From: Syntrophomonadaceae bacterium | Lineage (GTDB): Bacteria > Bacillota > Syntrophomonadia > Syntrophomonadales > Syntrophomonadaceae | Assembly: GCA_028683995.1 (NCBI GenBank) | Contig: JAQUGU010000020.1 | Coordinates: 1 to 10,701, forward strand | Direction: 5' to 3' | DNA: 10,701 nucleotides | Shown here: in pieces, positions 4,325 to 10,701 of the stretch | How the letters are laid out: every line of letters starts with the position of its first letter | Position numbering within the stretch: the first letter of the stretch is position 1 | The notes under the pieces: generated by a model | The model's input: only the letters and a program-made list of their open reading frames with translations | The model's database searches: none | What the model was told of the DNA's origin: nothing | Position numbers and translations under genes: made by a program

Positions 4325-6817
4325 ATGATAAAAGATGCCCTGAAGAGACTGCTTGACGATAATGAAAAAGAAGTTAAGCGCCTGCGCCGCAAGGTGGAGA
4401 ATATTAACCGGTTGGAAGCGGATTTTGTGGCTTTACCGGCGGAAGAATTTCCCCGTAAAACTGCTGAATTTAAGGAAAGATTAAAGCAAGGGGAGAATTT
4501 AAACGATATATTAGCAGAGGCTTTTGCCCTGGTGCGGGAGGCCTCCCGCCGTACCCTGGGAATGAGGCATTTTGATGTCCAGTGTATTGGCGGCATGGTT
4601 TTGCATGAAGGCCGTATATCCGAGATGAAAACGGGTGAAGGTAAGACCCTGGTAGCTACTTTGCCGGCTTACTTGAATGCCCTGGAGGGGAAAGGGGTTC
4701 ACATTGTAACGGTCAACGATTACCTGGCTACCAGAGACTCGGAGTGGATGCGACCAGTTTATGAATATTGCGGCTTATCATTGGGACTTATCGTGCATGG
4801 TCTGAGTTATGAGGAACGCAGGTACGGTTATTCCTGTGATATCACTTACGGGACTAATAACGAATTTGGCTTTGATTATTTGCGCGATAACATGGTGATA
4901 GCCCCGGAACATATGGTGCAGCGGGATCTACATTATGCGATTATAGACGAGGTTGACTCCATCCTTATAGACGAGGCGCGTACCCCTTTAATTATTTCCG
5001 GTGAAGGGGACAAACCTACCGATCTCTACTACAGGATAGCAAAATTCATTCCCCGTCTGGTAAATGAAGAGGATTATAAAGTAGATGAGAAAGCCCACCT
5101 GGTAACCCTGACCGAAGAGGGGGTACATAAGGTGGAAAAGTATTTTACCATTGATAACCTGTCGGAAAATATGGAACTGGCGCATCATGTAAACCAGGGG
5201 CTCAAAGCCCACGGTCTGATGAAGAGAGACCGGGATTATGTGGTTAAAGATGACCAGGTGATAATAGTAGATGAATTTACCGGACGCTTAATGTTCGGGC
5301 GTCGCTACAGTGATGGTTTGCACCAGGCGATTGAGGCCAAGGAAGGGGTTAAGATTGAGAAAGAGTCGCAGACTCTAGCAACTGTAACTTTTCAAAATTA
5401 TTTTCGCATGTATAAAAAACTGGCTGGTATGACTGGTACCGCTAAAACCGAGGAAGAAGAATTTCGTAAGATTTATGGTATGGACGTGGTAGTTATCCCT
5501 ACCAACATGCCCATGGTCAGAGAGGACCGGCCTGATTTTATTTATCGCAGCGAGGTCGGAAAATTCCAGGCGGCGGTGGAAGATATTGAGGAACGTTACC
5601 ACCAGGGCCAACCGGTACTGGTCGGTACTATTTCCATAGAAAAGTCTGAGCTGTTAAGCGATATGCTGCGCAAAAAGGGTATTCCGCACCAGGTTTTAAA
5701 TGCCAAACACCATGAAAAGGAAGCCCAGATAATAGCCGGTGCAGGTGAGAAAAGCACTGTGACTATAGCCACCAATATGGCTGGTAGAGGAACTGACATT
5801 GTTCTGGGTGACGGGGTAAAAGAGTTGGGTGGCTTGTATGTCCTGGGTACGGAAAGACATGAGGCCCGCCGTATCGATAACCAGTTACGTGGTCGTTCCG
5901 GGCGTCAGGGAGACGCCGGGGAATCACGTTTTTATGTTTCATTGGAAGACGATTTGATGCGTCTTTTCGGGGCTTCTACCATCGAAGGGGTTATGGATCG
6001 CCTGGGGATGGATGACAGTATGCCCATTGAGAATAAAATGGTATCGCGGGGCATTGAAAACGCCCAGAAAAAGGTAGAAAGCCGCAACTTCAGTATAAGG
6101 AAAAATGTTTTAGAATATGACGATGTTATTAACCAGCAAAGAGGAATAATTTACGGCGAACGTAAAAAGGTGCTGGATGGTGAAAACCTGAAAGATACCA
6201 TTTCCAGTATGATTGATGATGTCATCGATGAGGTGGTAAATGGCTATGCCGGTGAGATAAAGTATTCCGATGATTGGGATTTAACGGGTTTGCTAACTTA
6301 TGTGGAACAGCATGTCCTTCCCGGTATAGATTTTACTATCGATGAGCTTAAAGGGATGACCCGCAGGGAAATGAAGGATCTCCTGCAGGAGCGCACCCAC
6401 CGCCTCTATGAGGAGCGGGAAGCGGAACTGGGCAGTGAGACCATGCGAGAACTGGAAAGGGCCATCATGCTCAGGATTATCGATGATAAGTGGATGGATC
6501 ACATCGATGCCATGGATCAGTTGCGCAATGGTATATCCCTGCGGGCTTACGGGCAGAGGGATCCGCTGGTGGAGTACAAATTCGAAGCCTTCAATGCCTT
6601 TGAGGCCATGGTTTACAGCATAAAGGAAGACGTTGTCCGCTATATCCTGCGGGTTAAAGTGGTACAGCAGCCGCAGGAACGCCAGACTTTTGTTAACCAG
6701 GGGGAAGAGGCGGAGAAGAAACCGGTCCGGGTGGGAAAGAAAATAGGACGCAATCAACCCTGCCCCTGCGGTAGCGGTAAAAAATATAAGAACTGTTGTG
6801 GAAAAGGGGTTAGTTAA
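4325..6817 (+). CDS. secA: Preprotein translocase ATPase SecA
   Basis: SecA is the ATPase motor that drives unfolded preproteins through the SecYEG channel. The 830-residue product has normal length. Visible motifs are the Walker A loop MKTGEGKTL (101-109), the DEVD Walker B box (208-211) in YAIIDEVDSILIDEARTPL, TNMAGRGTDI (483-492), QLRGRSGRQGD (520-530), and the C-terminal zinc motif C-x-C-x8-CC (Cys 813, 815, 824, 825) in QPCPCGSGKKYKNCCG. That tail binds SecB in proteobacteria and lipids or ribosomes elsewhere. The ATG at 4325 is preferred because the N-terminus then aligns with known SecA proteins and AGAGGAGA (4309-4316) lies 8 bases upstream. A start at 4292 would add 11 residues and has a perfect AGGAGG, though this lies in a hairpin. 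The stop codon overlaps the motA ATG. Confidence 0.98.
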   Translation: MIKDALKRLLDDNEKEVKRLRRKVENINRLEADFVALPAEEFPRKTAEFKERLKQGENLNDILAEAFALVREASRRTLGMRHFDVQCIGGMVLHEGRISEMKTGEGKTLVATLPAYLNALEGKGVHIVTVNDYLATRDSEWMRPVYEYCGLSLGLIVHGLSYEERRYGYSCDITYGTNNEFGFDYLRDNMVIAPEHMVQRDLHYAIIDEVDSILIDEARTPLIISGEGDKPTDLYYRIAKFIPRLVNEEDYKVDEKAHLVTLTEEGVHKVEKYFTIDNLSENMELAHHVNQGLKAHGLMKRDRDYVVKDDQVIIVDEFTGRLMFGRRYSDGLHQAIEAKEGVKIEKESQTLATVTFQNYFRMYKKLAGMTGTAKTEEEEFRKIYGMDVVVIPTNMPMVREDRPDFIYRSEVGKFQAAVEDIEERYHQGQPVLVGTISIEKSELLSDMLRKKGIPHQVLNAKHHEKEAQIIAGAGEKSTVTIATNMAGRGTDIVLGDGVKELGGLYVLGTERHEARRIDNQLRGRSGRQGDAGESRFYVSLEDDLMRLFGASTIEGVMDRLGMDDSMPIENKMVSRGIENAQKKVESRNFSIRKNVLEYDDVINQQRGIIYGERKKVLDGENLKDTISSMIDDVIDEVVNGYAGEIKYSDDWDLTGLLTYVEQHVLPGIDFTIDELKGMTRREMKDLLQERTHRLYEEREAELGSETMRELERAIMLRIIDDKWMDHIDAMDQLRNGISLRAYGQRDPLVEYKFEAFNAFEAMVYSIKEDVVRYILRVKVVQQPQERQTFVNQGEEAEKKPVRVGKKIGRNQPCPCGSGKKYKNCCGKGVS

Positions 6818-7608
6818 TGGATATAGCAACTCTGATAGGTTTACTGATAGGATTAGGGGGATTAATCGGCGGTTTTCTCTGGGAAGGCGGCACCGTTGGC
6901 ATGCTGATAGTAAAAACGGCCGCTGTAATCGTATTTGGGGGTACCTTCGGAGCAGTTATATTAAGTTTTACTATGGAAGAGATAAAAACAGTTCCGTATT
7001 TTCTTAAAGTGGTATTTTTGGATAAGAAGATTGATTATCTGACCGTTCTTGATTCCCTGGTAGAAACGGCTGACAAAGCCCGCCGCGAAGGTTTGCTCAG
7101 CCTGGAAAGCCAGCTTAGTGAAATAAATAACCCTTTCCTGGCCCGAGGACTACAACTGGTTATAGATGGAACTGACCCGGAGCTTACCCGGAACATGCTG
7201 GAAATGGAAATTGAGGCTTTTGAAAACAAGGAAAAGGTGGGCCAGGATATATTCATGTCAGCGGGCGGTTTTGCCCCTACTATGGGTATTATAGGTACGG
7301 TTATGGGCCTGGTCCACGTTTTGAGTAATGTTTCTGACCCCGATAAACTGGGTGGTGCTATTGCCGTTGCCTTCCTGGCTACTCTCTACGGTGTTGGCTC
7401 CGCTAACGTGCTGTGGATTCCATTTGGTACTAAGATAAAAGGTAAATCGGCCAAAGAGGTTCTTTTAATGGAACTGGTCCTGGAAGGTATACTTTCCATT
7501 CAGGCGGGAGAGAATCCCCGGGTAATAAGGGAAAAACTTATGACCTTCCTGCCGCCACAGACCAGGGAGGCTGCAGTCGAACAGCAGCAGGCCCAGGCGA
7601 GGATGTGA
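6817..7608 (+). CDS. motA: Flagellar motor stator protein MotA
   Basis: MotA and MotB form the stator ion channel that turns the flagellar rotor. The 263-residue product has the family layout: two N-terminal membrane helices (about 4-21 and 28-51) and a cytoplasmic loop (about 52-145) with the charged patch ETADKARREGLLSLESQL (83-100) that contacts FliG. Two further membrane helices carry conserved prolines, GGFAPTMGIIGTVMGLVHVL (Pro154) and AVAFLATLYGVGSANVLWIPF (Pro202). A Gln-rich tail (255-263) is outside the core. The ATG shares its A with the last base of the secA stop (TAATG), so the gene is very likely translationally coupled to secA; GGGG at 6806-6809 can serve as ribosome site. Whether the stator uses protons or sodium cannot be told from what I can see. 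Confidence 0.97.
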   Translation: MDIATLIGLLIGLGGLIGGFLWEGGTVGMLIVKTAAVIVFGGTFGAVILSFTMEEIKTVPYFLKVVFLDKKIDYLTVLDSLVETADKARREGLLSLESQLSEINNPFLARGLQLVIDGTDPELTRNMLEMEIEAFENKEKVGQDIFMSAGGFAPTMGIIGTVMGLVHVLSNVSDPDKLGGAIAVAFLATLYGVGSANVLWIPFGTKIKGKSAKEVLLMELVLEGILSIQAGENPRVIREKLMTFLPPQTREAAVEQQQAQARM

Positions 7609-7612
7609 TTAA

Positions 7613-8434
7613 GTGGCAAGGCGCCGGAGAAAAAAAGAACCAGAAAATGAGGGTGGTATGGAGCGCTGGCTTATTACCTATGCTGACCTGATTACGCTCC
7701 TGATGATATTTTTTATCTTGATGTATACCATGAGCCAGGTGGACGCGCGCAAATATGCAGCCGTAGCCAATTCTCTCAGCGTGGTCTTAACCGGCCAGGC
7801 CCTTTCCGTGCTGGAAACCCAGGGCCCTTCCCTGGTAGAAGGCATATCAGGACAGCAGGTACCGGAAGGACCGGGAGCAGCACCGGCCCAGCAGGGTGAA
7901 TTAGATGAAGTTAAGCAAATGATAGCTGAATTTATTAAGACTAAAGACATGGAAGCCAGTCAGGGTGAGGCTCAGGGTAATGCTGCGGTTACCAAATTAA
8001 GTGACCATATTATAGTATACGAACAGGAACGGGGTCTGGTAATAAGTTTTAAGGATACTCTGCTTTTTGCCAGTGCTTCGGATCAGTTGACCCCCAGGGC
8101 GCAGATGATTATCCGGGAGATAGGTAGTACTTTGGTTAAGTTACCCAACTATATTCGGGTAGAAGGGCACACTGATGATGTACCAATAAATACCGGCAAA
8201 TTTCCTTCCAACTGGGAGCTCTCGGCATTGCGAGCTTCCAATGTAGTTCACGTACTTAGCGAAGACGCCGGCATACCGGCAGAACGCATGTCCATAATAG
8301 GGTATGGCGAGTATCGCCCGTTAGTTGCCAATGAGGATACGATAAGCCGGGCAATGAACCGTAGGGTAGATATTGTTATACTTAAGAAGAAATATGATTA
8401 TTTCGAACCGGCAGTGAGCCAGACAAAACCATAA
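7613..8434 (+). CDS. motB: Flagellar motor stator protein MotB
   Basis: MotB is the membrane and peptidoglycan-anchoring half of the stator. The 273-residue product begins with GTG four bases after the motA stop; GCGAGGA lies about 9 bases upstream. It has a basic N-terminus (ARRRRKK), one membrane helix (about 22-39) with the ion-binding aspartate Asp25 in ITYADLITLLMIFF, and a periplasmic plug (about 40-55). A Pro/Gly/Gln-rich linker (about 64-125) follows, then the OmpA-like peptidoglycan-binding domain (about 145-260) with EGHTDDVPI (184-192), NWELSALRA (200-208) and NRRVDIVI (249-256). All key residues are present and the length is usual. It forms a unit with motA. The prfB start follows 14 bases after its stop, so prfB may be cotranscribed. 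Confidence 0.97.
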   Translation: MARRRRKKEPENEGGMERWLITYADLITLLMIFFILMYTMSQVDARKYAAVANSLSVVLTGQALSVLETQGPSLVEGISGQQVPEGPGAAPAQQGELDEVKQMIAEFIKTKDMEASQGEAQGNAAVTKLSDHIIVYEQERGLVISFKDTLLFASASDQLTPRAQMIIREIGSTLVKLPNYIRVEGHTDDVPINTGKFPSNWELSALRASNVVHVLSEDAGIPAERMSIIGYGEYRPLVANEDTISRAMNRRVDIVILKKKYDYFEPAVSQTKP

Positions 8435-8448
8435 AGGGGTGAAAAGTC

Positions 8449-9547
8449 TTGATTGAAGATCCGCACGCAGTTTGCAGTGATATAATAAAACGACTTGGAG
8501 AAGTGAGGGCTTCTCTTTGACATTGACGGCCAGAAACAAAAAGTAGAGCAACTGCATAAAAAGACTCTTAATGAAAACTTCTGGAATGAGCGTCAAGAAG
8601 CCCAGCAAATACTGAAAAGCATCAGTCAGATGCAGGAGAATATTGATAATTATTGTACTCTCTGGGATAAAGTCAATTATCTTAAGGATCTGCTGGATAT
8701 GGCCCAGGAAGAGGGAGAACAGGAACTCTGGAATGATACCGTAATAGAATTACAGGAATTACAGAAGAAATTTCGGGAGTTTGAACTCCTGGTTTTGTTT
8801 TCTGGAATTCATGATGAAAGGGACGCCATTGTCTCCCTGCATGCCGGTGCCGGTGGTACCGAAGCTCAGGACTGGGTAGAGATGCTCTTGCGCATGTACA
8901 CCCGCTGGGCGGAATCAACCGGGTATTCAGTGGAAATTATGGACTATCTTGCTGGCGATGAAGCAGGGACCAAGAGTGTAACCTTTATGGTAAAGGGTAA
9001 ATATGCCTATGGTAAATTAAAATGCGAAGAAGGGGTACATCGGCTGATTCGGATTTCCCCCTTTGATTCATCCGGGCGCCGGCATACTTCTTTTGCTTCT
9101 ATTTCAATCCTTCCTGAGATAATTGAAAATGTTGAGGTAAATATTAACCCGGAAGAATTGCGCATAGACACATACCGCTCTAGCGGTGCCGGCGGGCAGC
9201 ATGTTAATAAAACTGATTCCGCGGTCCGCATTACTCACCTGCCCACCGGTATTGTGGTACAATGTCAGAATGAGCGTTCCCAACATGCCAATCGCCTGTC
9301 GGCCATGAAGATATTGACGGCTAAATTATATGATTTGAAGCAAAAAGAAGTGGAAAATAATTTACAGAATCTTAAGGGAGAATATAAAGAAATAGCCTGG
9401 GGCAGTCAGATTAGAACATATACCTTGAATCCTTTCAGTCTTATCAAAGACCACCGTACTAACCTGGAGGAAGGTAATGTTCAGGCCGTACTGGACGGCG
9501 ACCTGGACGATTTCATCTATGCCCGGCTACATCAGAAAGCTAATTAG
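8449..9547 (+). CDS. prfB: Peptide chain release factor 2, +1 programmed frameshift
   Basis: RF2 reads UAA and UGA and releases the finished peptide. The gene is read as 8449-8517 joined to 8519-9547. A TTG start at 8449, with AAGGGGTG (8434-8441) upstream, opens a 23-codon frame that ends at TGA 8518-8520; slipping by +1 at CTT-TGA-C continues as DIDGQKQKVEQL. The full product is 365 residues, normal for RF2. Visible features are the N-terminal helical domain with NFWNERQEAQQIL, the domain beginning HAGAGGTEAQDW (131-142), the stop-codon recognition tripeptide Ser-Pro-Phe (203-205) in RISPFDSSGR, and the catalytic Gly-Gly-Gln (248-250) in SSGAGGQHVNKTDSAVRITH. SPF rather than P-x-T marks it as RF2. 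Low RF2 allows more frameshifting, giving autoregulation. Confidence 0.97.
8506..8521 (+). promoter_or_regulatory. prfB programmed +1 frameshift signal
   Basis: AGGG (8506-8509) is the internal Shine-Dalgarno-like stimulator, and CTT-TGA-C (8515-8521) is the slippery leucine codon followed by an in-frame UGA with a C after it. The codon spacing AGG-xxx-xxx-CTT-TGA is the same as in E. coli prfB. The downstream frame carries the rest of RF2. Confidence 0.95.
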
Positions 9548-9877
9548 ACGCAAAAGACCGGGGAATAGACGCGGAACCCGCGGAATCTTAAAGGAATGAC
9601 GCGGATAAATTTTTATAAGAAAATGGATTTTATTTGATACTGAATAACATACCCATAGGGTTCATAGATACTCCCTACAGTCGCCATTAAGGTAGCAAGA
9701 AACACAGATTAATGCAGAATCTTTTTAAATAATAACTTACCCCTATCTGTTGTTTGCATACGTGGTTATGTGTACTTTAAAACATATTTCTCTCTATTTT
9801 TAATCCTAAATTACCGCGTAGTTCCCTAATATTTCCGCGGTTTCCGCGTCTAAAATGAATCCATTTAAGGAGCGCTG
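9548..9877. other. Gene-free stretch between prfB and transketolase
   Basis: No credible gene is present on either strand. Nearly the whole stretch is the inverted-repeat element at 9566-9852. TTGCAT (9754-9759) and TTTAAA (9776-9781), 16 bases apart, could be a weak promoter for the transketolase gene, but the match is modest. No terminator hairpin with a T-run is obvious after prfB. Confidence 0.75.
9566..9852. mobile_element. MITE-like element with 45-bp inverted CGCGGA-rich ends
   Basis: The left arm 9566-9610 begins TAGACGCGGAACCCGCGGAA. The reverse complement of the right arm 9808-9852 begins TAGACGCGGAAACCGCGGAA. By my count 31 of the outer 39 positions agree, and each arm has three CGCGG boxes at the same spacing. 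The interior, about 197 bp, is AT-rich and without coding capacity. It contains ACACAGATTAATGCAGA, a phrase typical of dispersed intergenic repeats. I see no clear target-site duplication. A related 7-base piece, TAGACGC (9545-9551), overlaps the prfB stop codon. A further solo copy of the arm is at 2955-2997. It is non-autonomous if mobile at all. Confidence 0.6.
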
Positions 9878-10701
9878 ATGGTGAAGGAGATTACAGAAGA
9901 AGCAGTAGCAACCACCACCGAAAAGGCCCGGCAGATACGCCGTAATATCATTAAAATGCTGGGGCAGGCAGGTTCAGGACATACCGGCGGGTCGCTTTCT
10001 GCCAGTGATATAGTAGCCTGCCTGTATTTTTGGGAAATGAATATTGACCCGGTCAAGCCCCATTGGGCGGAGCGGGATCGTTTTGTACTAAGTAAAGGTC
10101 ACGCGGCCCCGGTACTTTATGCGGTGCTGGCGGAAAAAGGTTTCTTTGCCCCCGATGACCTCAATCATTTGAGAAAACTGGGCAGTCCTCTGCAAGGACA
10201 CCCGGATATGCGCAAAGTCCCCGGGGTGGAAGCTTCGACCGGTTCCCTGGGACAAGGAATATCCTGGGCGGTGGGAATGGCCCTGGCCGGGAAAATCGAT
10301 AAGAAATCTTACCGGGTTTATGCCCTGCTGGGTGACGGGGAAATTGAGGAAGGTATGGTCTGGGAGGCGGCCATGGCTGCAGCTCATTATAAACTGGACA
10401 ACCTTATGGCCTTTGTTGACCATAACGGGTTGCAGATTGATGGCCGGGTACAAGAGGTTATGTCCCCCCTGCCTATTCCCGATAAGTTCAGAGCCTTCGG
10501 TTGGGAGGTCCTGGAGATAGATGGGCATGACCATAACCAGATAATGAAGGCATTAAATTTTGCCCGCACGGTGAAAGGCAAGCCTACAGCCGTAATTGCC
10601 CATACGGTGAAGGGTAAGGGCTGTTCCTTCATGGAGGACCGGGTAGAATGGCATGGCACAGCCCCCAAACCCGAAGAAGTCGAAAAAGCCCTGGCGGAAC
10701 T
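9878..10701 (+). CDS. Transketolase N-terminal subunit, 5' part
   Basis: Transketolase moves two-carbon units between sugar phosphates in the pentose phosphate pathway, using thiamine diphosphate. The frame is open from ATG 9878 to the window end, 274 complete codons. TAAGGAG (9866-9872) lies 5 bases before the start. Visible motifs are GSGHTGGSLSASDI (32-45), SKGHAAPVLYAVL (72-84), the thiamine diphosphate motif GDGEIEEG (152-159) ending at Asn183 in VDHNGLQIDG, and AHTVKGKGCSFMED (241-254). The length and the sequence near the edge (EWHGTAPKPEEVEKAL) match the roughly 275-residue N-terminal halves of split transketolases, so the stop is probably just outside and the C-terminal subunit gene should follow. 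It lies behind the CGCGGA element, separate from prfB. Confidence 0.93.
   Translation, partial: MVKEITEEAVATTTEKARQIRRNIIKMLGQAGSGHTGGSLSASDIVACLYFWEMNIDPVKPHWAERDRFVLSKGHAAPVLYAVLAEKGFFAPDDLNHLRKLGSPLQGHPDMRKVPGVEASTGSLGQGISWAVGMALAGKIDKKSYRVYALLGDGEIEEGMVWEAAMAAAHYKLDNLMAFVDHNGLQIDGRVQEVMSPLPIPDKFRAFGWEVLEIDGHDHNQIMKALNFARTVKGKPTAVIAHTVKGKGCSFMEDRVEWHGTAPKPEEVEKALAE

Noticed and set aside
6293..6829. 178-residue open frame on the minus strand
   Set aside because: It lies wholly opposite the secA 3' end, whose protein is conserved to the zinc tail; it has no ribosome site or recognisable domain.
8630..9547. prfB read as starting at ATG 8630
   Set aside because: This would remove 60 residues of the RF2 N-terminal domain; the upstream frameshift signal and TTG start explain the full protein.
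10088..10534. 148-residue open frame on the minus strand
   Set aside because: It is the shadow of the transketolase gene, which shows all family motifs in the forward frame.

Overview
The window looks like the chromosome of a flagellated, probably spore-forming anaerobic Firmicute of the class Clostridia. Supporting signs are the purine-rich Shine-Dalgarno sites, the long-form hibernation factor gene hpf followed by secA and a frameshifted prfB, a split (two-gene) transketolase, a SigH-type promoter, and flagellar genes of Gram-positive type. Genus cannot be settled from the sequence alone. All genes lie on the + strand.

Region 1 (1-2756) is the end of a flagellar cluster. It holds the 3' end of a YjfB-like motility gene, an uncharacterised 122-residue helical protein, a terminator, fliS (flagellin chaperone, TTG start), flaG, and two successive small coiled-coil genes that resemble the FliT and FlgN export chaperones. 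Candidate SigD (flagellar sigma) promoters with the same unusual spacing precede fliS and flaG. No fliD (filament cap) is in the window, although it usually neighbours fliS and flaG.

Region 2 (2757-3673) is rich in repeats. It has a 96-bp element with GTAGGGGC/GCCCCTAC ends, a solo copy of a CGCGGA-rich repeat, a SigA promoter driving a double zinc-ribbon protein and its terminator, and then a perfect 31-bp inverted repeat with a 3-nt loop.

Region 3 (3611-9547) is a housekeeping block: hpf behind a full consensus match to a SigH promoter, then secA, motA, motB and prfB. The secA leader contains an intrinsic-terminator hairpin that every secA transcript must cross, and a second in-frame start with a perfect Shine-Dalgarno site buried in that hairpin. 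motA overlaps the secA stop codon by one base, and motAB sits between secA and prfB. prfB carries the classic autoregulatory +1 frameshift at CTT-TGA-C.

Region 4 (9548-9877) has no gene. It is filled by a MITE-like element of about 287 bp whose ends are inverted copies of the CGCGGA-rich repeat seen in region 2. The last gene is the 5' part of a transketolase N-terminal subunit that runs off the window.

I saw no phage, CRISPR, tRNA, rRNA or defence system. The items most worth a second look are the three repeat families, the secA leader and the SigH promoter of hpf.
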